NCBI GenBank assembly: GCA_016584305.1
Contig: JACEEZ010004848.1
Coordinates: 162,501 to 226,500 of the forward strand
Origin: Chionoecetes opilio
Lineage: Eukaryota > Arthropoda > Malacostraca > Decapoda > Majidae
DNA length: 64,000 bases
Direction of reading: 5' to 3'
The notes under the pieces are model-generated. The model searched no databases, was not told the DNA's origin, and saw only the letters and a list, made by a program, of their open reading frames with translations. Made by a program: the position numbers and the translations under genes. The first letter of the stretch is position 1. Every line of letters starts with the position of its first letter. Shown piece by piece: positions 52,213 through 61,994 of this stretch.

Positions 52213-52560
52213 CCCCACCCTTCATTCCTTATCTGCCTTCCTTCTCTGAGGCACGCTCAGACGTCCTGTTCATATATTGCAGGACACCACAGTGATGGGA
52301 TCTACCACAGTACACCACAGCCCCTCCCACACCACAGTGGGGGGGGCTGTTCATATATTGCAGGACACCACAGTGATGGGATCTACCACAGTACACCACA
52401 GCCCCTCCCACACCACAGTGCGGGGGGCTGTTCATATATTGCAGGACACCACAGTGATGGGATCCACCACAGTACACCACAGCCCCTCCCACACCACAGT
52501 GGGGGGGGGCTGTTCATATATTGCAGGACACCACAGTGATGGGATCCACCACAGTACCTT
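52213..52560. repeat. About 81-bp tandem array, 3.6 copies
   Basis: Follows the duplicated segment noted at 51142. Units run GTTCATATATTGCAGGACAC, CACAGTGATGGGATCTACCA, CAGTACACCACAGCCCCTCC then a G-run. The array apparently grew from the GTTCATATATTGCAGG end of the 70-bp duplicated block. Confidence 0.9.
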
Positions 52561-53266
52561 ATCACACATATTATTTATTTTGGTTTCTGTTCAACATGTA
52601 TATTTTTAGATTTCACGTGTTGTGTTTCGGATCGGGGACCACTGCAGTAAGAGTTTAAGAATAAGTCCTTAATGTCAGAGGTGGGCACGAGGTCAGTTGA
52701 CCCCTGTGTGTCCAAATAAAAATAGGTTAGGTTCCTCCGGGCAGTGGCGGTTCTAGCACTAAAGAAACTGGGGGGGCCAACTTGGGGCCAAGGTAAATGT
52801 GGGGGGGGCAAAACAAAAGTTTGGAGGGTTCTGTAACTAGTGTGGGGGGGGGGGGGGGGCTGTGAGCACCACATAAAATTTTGAAAGTTGAGCACTTTCC
52901 AGGGTCAATCTGAGGCCTATGGAGGGATAGGTTAGACTATCAAAGTGATATTCAGTTAGAAAAAAAGTATTTTCAAAAGAACATTGGGGAAGAATTAAAC
53001 GAAAGTTCATCTGAGATTTCAGTCTCAGGTCCACTTTCTCTGGTGGTGAGTATAATAATCCAAGCTGGAAATGTGAAGCATCGTGCTCTCAGGTACGTTT
53101 TATTGAAAAGAAAAGACCAATAATAATACCAAACATGCTGAACAATTAAAATGCAAAAAATATGGCATTGTTTATACAGTAAAACCCTTATAACTCGGCA
53201 CTGTATAACTCGGAATTTGATATAACTCGGCAAGGCAAAGACAACTTCTTTTCTTTTTTCTTTTCT

Positions 53267-53278
<12 letters not shown>

Positions 53279-53334
<56 letters not shown>

Positions 53335-53659
53335 ATCTATGCGTGTAGGCAGTGAGCTCCAGGGGTGGGATGGTAGGCCCTGGAGGCTCACTCGAGGGCT
53401 GTGATGGTTGGCCCTCGCCAGTGGTGGCGCAGGCAGGATTCTTATAGTGACACCTGTAATTAGAGGCTCATGCCGCCCCCTGTGTCCTCCCAGGCACTCG
53501 CAGTCGAAGGTAGAGTTAATGGACAGGGCATGTGGGTGTTCTTAGGCCACTCGACGGTGCAGAAAGATTTCAAGTGGATTTATGGGTCTCACTCGGGATC
53601 GAACTCGGGTTTTCGAGAACGCCACTCGGTGACGCTAACCACTCTGCTACCGCCTCCCC
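53279..53659 (-). repeat. tRNA-derived SINE, family A, copy 3 (nested)
   Basis: Minus orientation: T-run and ATT repeats at 53279-53331 form the tail. The head at 53659 is the complement of GGGGAGGCGGTAGCAGAGTG, and the B box GAGTTCGATCCCGAGTG follows in the complement. It is inserted in the Tigger element, so it is the youngest of three nested insertions. Confidence 0.85.
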
Positions 53660-53849
53660 TAGATTGCATCGCTTGGTTTTCACTCGGTATATCATGCCCT
53701 CACAACCTCTTGTGTGAACATGTAAACAGAAAGTCGGCAAAAAATAATGTATCTCGGCATATTGCTGTTATAACTGCATCTCTTTGCTTACACTCGGCAA
53801 AGCCTTAGTCGCATAAAGTAGTATTTTTGTCCTTTTGACCTTTCCTGCA

Positions 53850-54412
53850 GGCTCAGGCTCTTCAATTTCATTGAAGTCTCCCTTCCTGCTGGAGACACCC
53901 TTGCGTGATGGAGCTGACATCTTGAAATACAGTACTGTATGATGTAATCCCAAAACACGTAAAATAGGTGGCAAATTAAAGCAAAGGTCAGTAACCATCG
54001 CGTAGGCTGTCAGCTGCTGAGCCGTGTTTATGTCGTCCAAGCACCGTCTTGGATACGAATTCCGTTTTTTGTCGAAATTAAAAAAGGATTGGTTTCTGCT
54101 TAAAAAACACAACAAGCTTGGTAGGAGCCGAAATAATAATCAATGCAAAACATTGCAAACAATATCACAAAGTAGTATAACACACATTTCATTAAGTGTT
54201 ATTGGATTGGGATTCGTAATCCAAGACGGTGCTTGGACGACAAAAACACGGCTCACCCTACGCACTGGTACCAGACCTTTGCTTTACTTTGCCACCTATT
54301 TTACGTGTTTTGGGATTACATCATACAGTACTGTATATCAATATGTCAGCTCCATCACGCAAGGGTGTCTCCAGCAGGAAGGGAATGAAATTGAAGAGCC
54401 TGAGCCTGCAGG
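53850..54412. repeat. Inverted duplication inside the Tigger element
   Basis: 53850-54060 and 54207-54412 are reverse complements of about 200 bp: GATGGAGCTGACATCTTGAA against TATGTCAGCTCCATCACGCA, and CGTCCAAGCACCGTCTTGGA against TCCAAGACGGTGCTTGGACG. The spacer is about 145 bp. Both arms include the transposase start codon region (minus-strand ATG at 53920, plus-strand ATG at 54343). Confidence 0.9.
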
Positions 54413-54512
54413 AAAAGGTGAAAGTACTGGCAAGGATGGATGCAGGTGCATCCATGCGTGCTATTTGTGCTGAGTTTGATATCAAATCCAGCACATTCTA
54501 CCCGTTCACTGG
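54343..54512 (+). pseudogene. Tigger transposase N-terminal HTH remnant
   Basis: From ATG 54343: MSAPSRKGVSSRKGMKLKSL then SLQEKVKVLARMDAGASMRA and ICAEFDIKSSTFYPFTGK. This is the first CENP-B-type helix-turn-helix (LSLQEKVKVLARMD ... AICAEFDIKSSTFY). It is followed by a GGTAAGT-like donor and a T-run (54539-54574). No DDE domain remains. An inverted partial copy of the start (MSAPSRKGVSSRKG) reads leftward from 53920. Confidence 0.75.
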
Positions 54513-54538
54513 TAAGTGTAGTTTTTATGCTTTGACAG

Positions 54539-54574
<36 letters not shown>

Positions 54575-54832
54575 CCCCCATATCAGAGGAGGACATTGCA
54601 TAACTCGGCACATTGAATAACTCGGCAAGGGCCAGAGCCCCTATCGTGCCGAGTTATAAGGGTTTTACTGTAATCCCATCAACATCAATGTGTTATGTAC
54701 GTACCTTAGTCTACCTATAACCTCATATGTTGAAAATTCTGTATACACAAACAGCTATGATTTTCAGACAAGGGCATGCAAATGCTACATTAGACACGAT
54801 GGTGATGATACCTTCATTCGGCAGCAATATAT

Positions 54833-55240
54833 TTAGTGCAGCTTAATCCTACGATTATCATGCCGACTGTCAAATTCATCAACAAAGCAATCAAAATCAA
54901 TTCCCTCAGCAAGTGCACTTTCAATTGACAATAGTGCAATGTTACTCAGTCTGTTACTTGTCATAGAATTTCTGAGAAATTTTTTCACTAATTTCATTTT
55001 TGAAAAGCTCCTCTCACATGAAGCGCTGGTAACAGGAAGAGTTACGGCTATGAACAATAACTTGTATAAACAATCAAATGCAGCCTTGTACGGACATATG
55101 AATGACAGGAATTGTGCAATTGATGTAGGTTGTTCAGGTTCTTTCACGAGTAATTTTATCACTATAGGTATCTCATGTTTTAAATCACTTTGATGGACTG
55201 AGTAGGCCACTGCAAATGCCTTCAAATTTTGTTCAGACAA
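54833..55240 (-). pseudogene. hAT transposase C-terminal (dimerisation) domain
   Basis: A 135-codon frame. The LFIAVTLPVTSASCERSFSK then MKLVKKFLRNSMTSNRLSNI and ALLSIESALAEGID stretch is the hAT C-terminal dimerisation domain, of the ZMYM1-like type. The Glu in SCERSFS is the last catalytic residue. The frame stops at 54833. The central DDE part is not found between here and 57124, so the gene is internally deleted or too decayed to read. Confidence 0.85.
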
Positions 55241-57123
55241 GAATGTCTGTCCTCCAGGACAGAGAGCTGAAATACCACAGAAAATCGCAGATGAGTCTTT
55301 GGTAAAATGACTGTGATGATGGAAATTACGGTCTGGGTATTATTATTACTTTACTCCTCCAGCTGAAACCCAGCCGTGTTACATCAACAAAGGATGGATA
55401 ATTTAGATTATAAGTAGCTGCCACCAGTTCAAGATTTAGGCTTAAGGTCTATCTCTTGAACAGAATGTTAATGTTTATCATCAAGGTAATAACGTGGATT
55501 TGATATTTTTTCATATGAATATTTTACCGAGTTAACACGGAATTAATTTCGGAGGTCTGTGAATAAGTATTTCCGCAACACACCGTGTATGTCACCTGGG
55601 TTGATCAAACTACATAGAATCAGTCATATGAATACAGATTTATTAATGGTAAGCACACGTCTCCATGGAAGATTTCACTATAGACTAATGTAACATTTGG
55701 CAAACATTAGGAGGAAATATCATATGAAGGTAACTGGATATAAAAACTAACACATATGGAGAGAATGGATTGATTCTCTGAAATTACGCGTACACTGCGA
55801 ATAAGATTCTAACTCCTCCGATCACTATAAAGGTTTCAATGTCATTTCACAAGACGAATTTTCGTGAATGAACGCAACACTGTTTCACGAATTAGTTCTG
55901 ATTTTTCTCTTGGAATCAATTGAGGGACACTCCAATTGTTCTTTCACATACACTATGAGGTATTATTCATCTTACTGTGGTGGTTTTTCCTTTTCTTTCC
56001 ACTTAACTAACACCACAAAATAATCATAACAGCCTGACTAATTAGGAAATAAGGAAGGAAGTGTGAGAATAATGTACGTGTGTTAAAACCATGTGGCCAC
56101 CGCATCAATGTTGAGTTGCAAGGAGAATTGCCTTGGTGAACGAAGGAGGGGAAGTGATCAATTAATACGGCAATGATTGATGCACGGACTACTCAGTAAT
56201 AAGTGGCGGTCCTAGTATTTGAAATTACACCAAATATATAAATGTAAAGGGTGTGGAGGAAGAGAAATAAGCAACAGGTCTTACCTGGGTGAACGAAGGA
56301 GGGGAAGTGATGCCTCGTGGCCTGGAAACAGAGGTGGGGTGAGCCGCCCGCGGGAAGAAGAGACGACGTTCGGACGTTATCTCATTGACTTAATAACATG
56401 TATATTGAACGTTTAACGCCTGGGATGGGAAGTGGGAGCAAAGGAATACTTTATGAATAACAGTGTAATATAGTCTTTCAATTTGATGAGAAAAATTTGA
56501 CTGGAAAGAACACTTTAACTCTTGTTATTAATTAAAAAATGGCGTATTCGCAGCACTCTCCCACGATGAAATACTTTGAGAATGTTCTAAGGAAAAGAAA
56601 TGCGTTCATAATTTTAACGATATCACGTCAAACTTCTGAGGTCCACTGTTTAGGGACGGTCTGTATTCTGATCTCTCAAGTATCCTAAGAATTTAATGGG
56701 ATCGGTCAATAGATTGACGTTATTATTGGAATTCAGGGGAATGTGTTTCTATGATAAAACCCCGTCCGCGAATTTAAATATCTGTAAAGATAACTGGTTC
56801 GAGTTGGTTTTTACCGGGGGGGGGGGGGGGGAGACGAACGGTGGAAGAGATGAAAGGAGAAAGAAAGAAAGAACATGAAAGAACTGTTATAAGAAATAAA
56901 ATTCACCACCTAAACAACTGTACCTATGCTCACTTAGCCTAGAATAAAGAAATAAATTGTTCTTAAGACATTTCACTACCCTGTATGGGACAATGTATCT
57001 CGGGACACATTATACGTGATTCTGGCATTATACGACGGTCTAACTCGCTAATCAAACAGTCTAATAATACTTCATACAAAATGCTGCTGTGCTGCACGTG
57101 ACTCGAGTCATATCTTTGACCGG
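55241..57123. other. Interior of the hAT element without readable transposase
   Basis: Nothing recognisable. A short direct repeat, GGTGAACGAAGGAGGGGAAG, occurs at about 56135 and 56289. A G-run is at 56816-56831. The expected central transposase domain appears replaced by unrelated sequence. Confidence 0.45.
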
Positions 57124-57537
57124 TTATTTCCAGCACGATGAATTAATCAAGTTGTCGAGGTTTTCTTCTCCGACTTGCACGACTGCATGGCCATAAGATG
57201 GTAGTGTAAAGTGGCTGCATGCAAAACAGAATATCGCATCACGTTCTTGAGAATATTCAGCCCATTCATATTTGTCAAACCAAGCACCCACGAATGACCG
57301 AGCATGGGACTTCCCTTCACTATGCTTAGGATACTCTCCGAGACGTGGTTGAACAGGAGTATCAGCAGCCGATTTAGAGATGTCAGTTGGTGCAGCATCC
57401 TCCTCCTTTTGATAATAATAATTATTATTAGTTATTTTTATTATTGTAAGCAGTATTACCAACTCTGTTATCGCGCTAGTGGTAGTGAGTTGTGCTCGGC
57501 GGCGGCCGTGCGACCGACCCCCGTGGCCCCTTGCCAC
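57124..57537 (-). pseudogene. hAT transposase N-terminal TTF-type zinc finger
   Basis: The frame contains PVQPRLGEYPKHSEGKSHAR then SFVGAWFDKYEWAEYSQERD and AIFCFACSHFTLPSYGH. It has the TTF/ZMYM1-type finger upstream of hAT transposases: a W-F-x-x-Y-x-W-x-E-Y-S strand, then FCFACxxF. In the hAT element at 52742-57648 this is the 5' end of the gene, pointing towards 54833. Confidence 0.8.
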
Positions 57538-57874
57538 GGGGCCACGATCACTGCTTGAAAGTGGGCCCGTGGGGGGGCCAAGCGGGGGGCCAGCCTAATT
57601 TCAGGGGGGGCCATAGCCCCCCATGCCCCCCCGTAGAAGCCGCCACTGCCTCCGGGGAATCATGTGAAAGTAGAAAGAGATAATGGAAGTGTTAACTACA
57701 ATTGTTGAAGATACAGAAACAAACTGGTAATGATTATTATCCTTGGGAACTAACACCACATATTATTTTGTGATGCACTCTTGTAAACTAACCAAAACAA
57801 AACGAGCTCTGTTAAAGTAATCGTCCAGACCCATTTTTTCTTTGCATAATTATGTTGAATGTTCATTCAAAATA

Positions 57875-57993
57875 CAGGGAGGTCCCGAAGATACGAGCAG
57901 TTAGGTTCCACCTGGCATACTCGTAAAGCGAAATCTCGTATAACGAAACACATAACTAATGGTAAAATATAGGTTTGGTTCCAGGACCCCATC

Positions 57994-58030
<37 letters not shown>

Positions 58031-58647
58031 AGCTAAAATAAACTCTAGCAAACACAACAAACACACAGCGTCTATATTACCCACACTGTACTACCTATTC
58101 TGTAGAAAAAGCATTCTGAAAGAGAAAATAGCACACAAAATAACATAACCACATGAATTAAACATAAAACATGCATAACAAGCAAAAAAGACGTTGTAAT
58201 GTATGGGACGCCGCGTGATACAAGAGAAGGTAGTGTAGCAGTCCCATGGTTGGGGCCCCACACCTGCTAATTACCCCTAAAGGTCAGGCCGCGCCATATG
58301 CTTAATTACCCTTCAGATCACGCCTTGCTAGGGGTGACCTGACTGCGGTCCCAAGGTTGGGGCCGCACACCTGCTAATTACCCCTAAATGTCAGGCCGCG
58401 CCATATGCTTAATTACCCTTCAGGTCACGCCTTGCTAGGGGTGACCTCACTGGGGTCAACCAAATCCCCCTTTGTCCAGCCCGGGAGTGGTAGGGCGCGC
58501 ATTTTGAGCTTGATAATTTTACTCACCCAAGTTTGAATGTCGTATCATTGAATTTGCGATCTCGTATATTGAAAATAGACCCTAATTTACACATCTCGTA
58601 TCATCGGATTCTCGTATACCGAATGCTCGTATAACGGGACCTCCCTG
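57875..58647. mobile_element. TA-flanked Tigger-like element, copy 2 (nested)
   Basis: Same ends and interior as 45356-46235, with two rather than three of the roughly 117-bp blocks and a longer A-run at about 57998-58025. TA lies outside at 57873-57874 and 58648-58649. Its empty site is seen at about 26182 (AAAATACCTAATCC). Confidence 0.88.
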
Positions 58648-59003
58648 TACCTAATCCACAAAAAATTATTCATTTCCACGCCTTATTTCCCTAAAAACAT
58701 GACTTTTGTAAAAAGCGCACGAAAAACAATAGCCCCATTCCAGCCGTGGCGGGAAACATGCTGGTGACGTCACATCAGGAAGCCTCCCAGCCCGGCCCAG
58801 ATACAAATACACATAGTAGACGCCGTAGTATACGGCGACGATATATGTGTGCAGACGTGTGGAGCGGCAGGTAGTAGCGGGCGGTGTGTGGCAGATTGTC
58901 CCACTGACTGCACACATATATCGTCGCCGTATAGGTTGGAAATGGGTGCTAAGCTCTCTGGAAAGGCACAGCTTTCTTGCTGCACCCATACAGGATGCAA
59001 GTA

Positions 59004-59109
59004 CACTAAACCCTTCATGTTCGCGGGCTTAAGGCTCGCGGATTTGATTACTCGCGGGTTTTCAACCCCCCCCCCCCCTTTATTTTTTTTTTATTTTTTT
59101 TTATTTTTA

Positions 59110-59141
<32 letters not shown>

Positions 59142-59735
59142 TTTTATTTTTTTTACTCCCTCCCAATTGCTTGCTCTCTACAGGGGCCTTATCCGCCCAT
59201 GTATGGAGTATGTCTCACATGTTTGGGGAGGATCCACTCATACAGCTCTCCTAAACAGGGTTGAGTCAAAAGCTTTTCGTCTCATCAACTCCCCTCCTCT
59301 GACTGACTGTCTTCAATCTTTAAATCACCGTCGCAATGTTGCTTCTCTTGCTCTCTTCTACCGTTACTTTCATGCTCACTGCTCTTCTGAACTTGCTAAC
59401 TGCATGCCTCCCCCCCTCCCGCGGCCTCGCTGCACAATACTTTCTACTCATTCTCATCCCTATTCTGTCCATCTTCCTAATGCAAGAGTTAATCAGTATC
59501 TTTACTCTTTCATCCCTTTCACTGGTAAACTCTGGAACTCTCTTCCTGTTTCTATTTTTCCACTTTCCTATGACTTAAATCTTTTCAAAATAAGAGCAAC
59601 AAGACACCTCCCGAACTAAATTGGCTCACCCCTCTGTTTTTATTTTATTCTCTTACTGTCTTCTTTATAGGGACTGGCAACTAAGCGGGCTTTGTGTTAC
59701 CCATTTTTGTTGTGCCCTTGGTCAGTTCCTTGTCA

Positions 59736-59770
<35 letters not shown>

Positions 59771-59877
59771 GGGTAAATGAATATTGTCTGTCTAAATGAC
59801 TAATGTCATGCTCGCGGATTTACGCTAATCGCGGGTGTCTCTGTTCCCTAACCCCCGCGAACATGAAGGGTTTATTG
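59004..59877. mobile_element. TA-flanked pogo/Tigger-like element (nested)
   Basis: The left end CACTAAACCCTTCATGTTCG and right end CGAACATGAAGGGTTTATTG are inverted, with TA outside at 59002-59003 and 59878-59879. Subterminal CTCGCGGATT motifs are on both sides. The empty site is present in the paralogue at about 26412 (inverted GGCATATACTTGC). A LINE fragment fills most of it. Confidence 0.85.
59160..59767 (+). pseudogene. LINE ORF2 C-terminus with 3' UTR and poly-A tail (nested)
   Basis: The open frame to 59619 reads LLALYRGLIRPCMEYVSHVW then GGSTHTALLNRVESKAFRLI, NSPPLTDCLQSLNHRRNVAS and LALFYRYFHAHCSSELANCM, ending IPFTGKLWNSLPVSIFPLSY ... RATRHLPN. This is the segment after the reverse transcriptase palm in jockey/CR1-type ORF2 (LYxGLIRPxMEY, LxxVExKAFRLI, LxxRRxVAxLxLFYRY). 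A 120-bp 3' UTR and an A-run (59739-59767) mark a true 3' end, so it is 5'-truncated by target-primed insertion. The frame is intact to its stop, so it is relatively young. Confidence 0.85.
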
Positions 59878-60190
59878 TATATGCCATATCGCGAAGAAAA
59901 TATATCAGAAACACCCAAAATTCTTCAAGTACTATATTTTTTTCTGAGTCTACTACGTGTATTTGTATCAGGGCAGGGCTGGGAGGCTTCCTGCCGTGAC
60001 GTCACCGAGCCGTGGTCCGTCGTCTGCTGGTTTTCAAAACTTGGGGAATTTACAGATTTTGAATGCAGATCATTTAAAAACGGGTGACTGGATGCAAAAA
60101 GTGACAACATATTGTTGATATACTCGATAATGGCTATATTTTGACTGCATTAAATCAGGAATGATGAAATGGTCTGGACGATTACTTTAA

Positions 60191-60471
60191 GTGGCTATAC
60201 CAGGTTCTCTCTGAGGGCCAAGGAAACTGGGATCTCCGGCTTGTGTTTATTTCCTTACAATCTTCCTTTTGATTTACAATCTTCCTTTTACATACAATAT
60301 ATTACTGCCCCTTAGTTGGAGCCAGACACCAGACTCCCAAGTCCTCCCCAGTAACCAACGGGACGGGGAGTGAGCGGCCCGGGGTGGGTGGTTTGGCAGA
60401 CATGGGTGTCCCCAGTTGACTGGACGCCAAATAGGACAGTCGGTCAGGAGTCTCACCATGGCTGCCCTCAC
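60191..60471. other. No feature recognised
   Basis: Flanks the putative exon below. One long minus-strand frame (60274-60792) spans it but has no recognised motif. Confidence 0.35.
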
Positions 60472-60626
60472 CACCGATGTCTCTGCGGCTCGGTGATGGC
60501 GGAGGTAGGGAATGGCATCGCCAGGAGCGCCTGCAACCGACGTCGTGCGTGGGCCAGCCGGGGTGTGTAGGGCACGGAGCACCGCGACTCGCCTTCGCCA
60601 GTTACACGGCAGTCCACCACGTCCTC
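60472..60626 (-). CDS. Putative internal exon of an unrecognised minus-strand gene
   Basis: On the minus strand CTTCCACTGTCTGCAG is a good acceptor, and the segment ends before GTGAGG. The 155 nt (phase 0 start, 2 nt over) encode EDVVDCRVTGEGESRCSVPY then TPRLAHARRRLQALLAMPFP and TSAITEPQRHR. It is clearly GC-richer than its AT-rich flanks, as expected of coding sequence here. A second minus-strand frame stays open for 172 codons across the same place, so the frame is not certain. I recognise no domain. Confidence 0.35.
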
Positions 60627-60925
60627 CTGCAGACAGTGGAAGAGAGGAACGGGAAGAGGAGGCCGGCCCGGCAAACAAAATCATGTTGTGAATAGGTTCC
60701 AGATACATTGTGTAGGACGTTGCGGGAACCGGAGTTTTGTCCACTCCCAGGAACGTTGTGACACAATGTATCGATGACGTTCTTGCCACCATATTGCCAA
60801 TATTATTATTATTGCATTATCTTTGCGAACTTTTCAGGACATTCTTATCTCTAGTTTAGGGTACTATTATCATCCTTATAGGGTATTCACAACACAATTT
60901 TAAGAAATTAAATCTGTATATGTGC
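60627..60925. other. No feature recognised
   Basis: AT-rich apart from the exon-adjacent part. Confidence 0.35.
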
Positions 60926-61399
60926 CGACCGGGGTAATTTGGTCCTGGTTTTGACAAACTTTGATCTATTGAAATAAACAAACAAAAATTTAATACAATC
61001 ATAGGAAGGTCACTACCGATATGTCATTAAAGTTTGAACAAATTTTCATTATAGCTCTGTTAGCAATACACTGAGAAGTGCGGACCGCATTGTTACAATA
61101 AATGGGGTAAATCGGACCTAACTCTGGGGCAAATCGGTCCTATATATAAAAAAAACTTTTTCTTCTTCAAAATTTGACAAACCTCCAAAAGCTGAAACAT
61201 GTCATACCATGCCCATTGCCCATGGACACTATCAAACATTACGTGAGCTGTTCTTCACATGCTCTGGGGAGGCGGAAAGGATGAGCAACACAACACGCAC
61301 ACGTTTGGGTTCCAGTCTTTGAGTTCCTAGTCTTTCTTCTTTTTCTAGGTCTATGTTAGTTTTTCTTTTATAATTTCTAGGCATTGTTACTTTATTTAG

Positions 61400-61835
61400 T
61401 ATTACTTTACACTAGGGCCAGAATTCCCTACACAATTGGGAGTTTGGTTTCTGTTTACCTTATTGGATTCTAGGAAACATTCTCTCTATGAGCTTCCGTC
61501 GCAAATCATTACTTTTGGAGATATGACATGTTGTTTATAGACAGGCGAGAGACAATTGTTTACATACGCCTCACTCTTCTTCCTCTTGTGACCTGCATCG
61601 CCTCTGTTCTTCCCTTGCCACGCACACTTTTTAATGAGGATTTGGCTTTAGTTAGGAGGTTAAAATGTGGGGTTAGATTAGGTTAGGTTAGTGAGTCAAA
61701 AGGTGGGGTTAGGTTAGTTAATTTTCATATCTTCTATACCCTCTCCTTCACATAAAAAATACTTTGTCTCCAAAAGTAGTGATTTGCGAAGGAAGCTCAT
61801 AGAGAGTGTTTCTTAGAATCCATGGTATAAGTGCA
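61400..61835. mobile_element. CTACACAATTG palindromic MITE, copy 2
   Basis: The left arm ACTTTACACTAGGGCCAGAA then TTCCCTACACAATTGGGAG is followed by inner arms (CTATGAGCTTCCGTCGCAAA against TTTGCGAAGGAAGCTCATAG). The core has GGTTAGGTTAGTG. The right terminal arm is missing beyond 61835. Confidence 0.65.
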
Positions 61836-61854
61836 GTTTAAACCACAACACGCT

Positions 61855-61985
61855 GGGTGGTTTTAAATATCCTGAACGTTTCGTTTTCATCATAAGGAAT
61901 ATTTCTAGCCCCTACAACAGCTGGCGGAAATGAAAAATAACATGAGGGGGGTATGGGGGGGCGAAAGCCCCCCAGTGAGGTTAGG
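61855..61985. repeat. Dispersed repeat shared with 24330-24440
   Basis: Reverse complement of 24330-24440: TTTCGTTTTCATCATAAGGA, CCTACAACAGCTGGCGGAAA and TGAAAAATAACA. A GGGGGGCGAAAGCCCCCC hairpin follows, and a similar one occurs at 63414-63431. Confidence 0.65.
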
Positions 61986-61994
61986 TTGGTAAAT

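Larger units (their letters stand above)
53176..54670 (+). mobile_element. Tigger-type element nested in the hAT element
   Basis: The left end CAGTAAAACCCTTATAACTC and right end GAGTTATAAGGGTTTTACTG are perfectly inverted, with TA outside at 53174-53175 and 54671-54672. Repeated TATAACTCGGCA-type subterminal motifs lie at both ends. It contains a SINE (53279-53659), an internal inverted duplication, and a transposase N-terminal remnant. Confidence 0.93.
52742..57648 (-). mobile_element. hAT transposon with perfect 8-bp target duplication
   Basis: The left end CAGTGGCGGTTCTAGCAC and right end GTAGAAGCCGCCACTG are inverted, next to G-rich subterminal runs at the left and right. CCTCCGGG lies outside both ends (52734-52741 and 57649-57656), a perfect 8-bp duplication. 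CAGTGGCGG with G-runs is a common hAT terminus. The transposase is on the minus strand in two remnants (57124-57537 and 54833-55240). A Tigger-type element is nested at 53176-54670. Without it the element is about 3.4 kb. Confidence 0.92.
57816..60186. mobile_element. Large TTAA-flanked fold-back element, twice interrupted
   Basis: Ends are AGTAATCGTCCAGACC (57816) and GGTCTGGACGATTACT (to 60186), perfect inverted repeats, with TTAA outside at 57812-57815 and 60187-60190. TTAA suggests a piggyBac-type mechanism, although the AGTAAT terminus is not the usual CCC. The interior folds on itself around 58900 (ATACGGCGACGATATATGTG against CACATATATCGTCGCCGTAT). Two TA-flanked elements are inserted (57875-58647, 59004-59877). 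Confidence 0.8.

Noticed and set aside
60274..60792. 172-codon minus-strand frame
   Set aside because: No recognised motif. It overlaps a better exon-like frame with splice sites and may be open by chance in GC-rich sequence.
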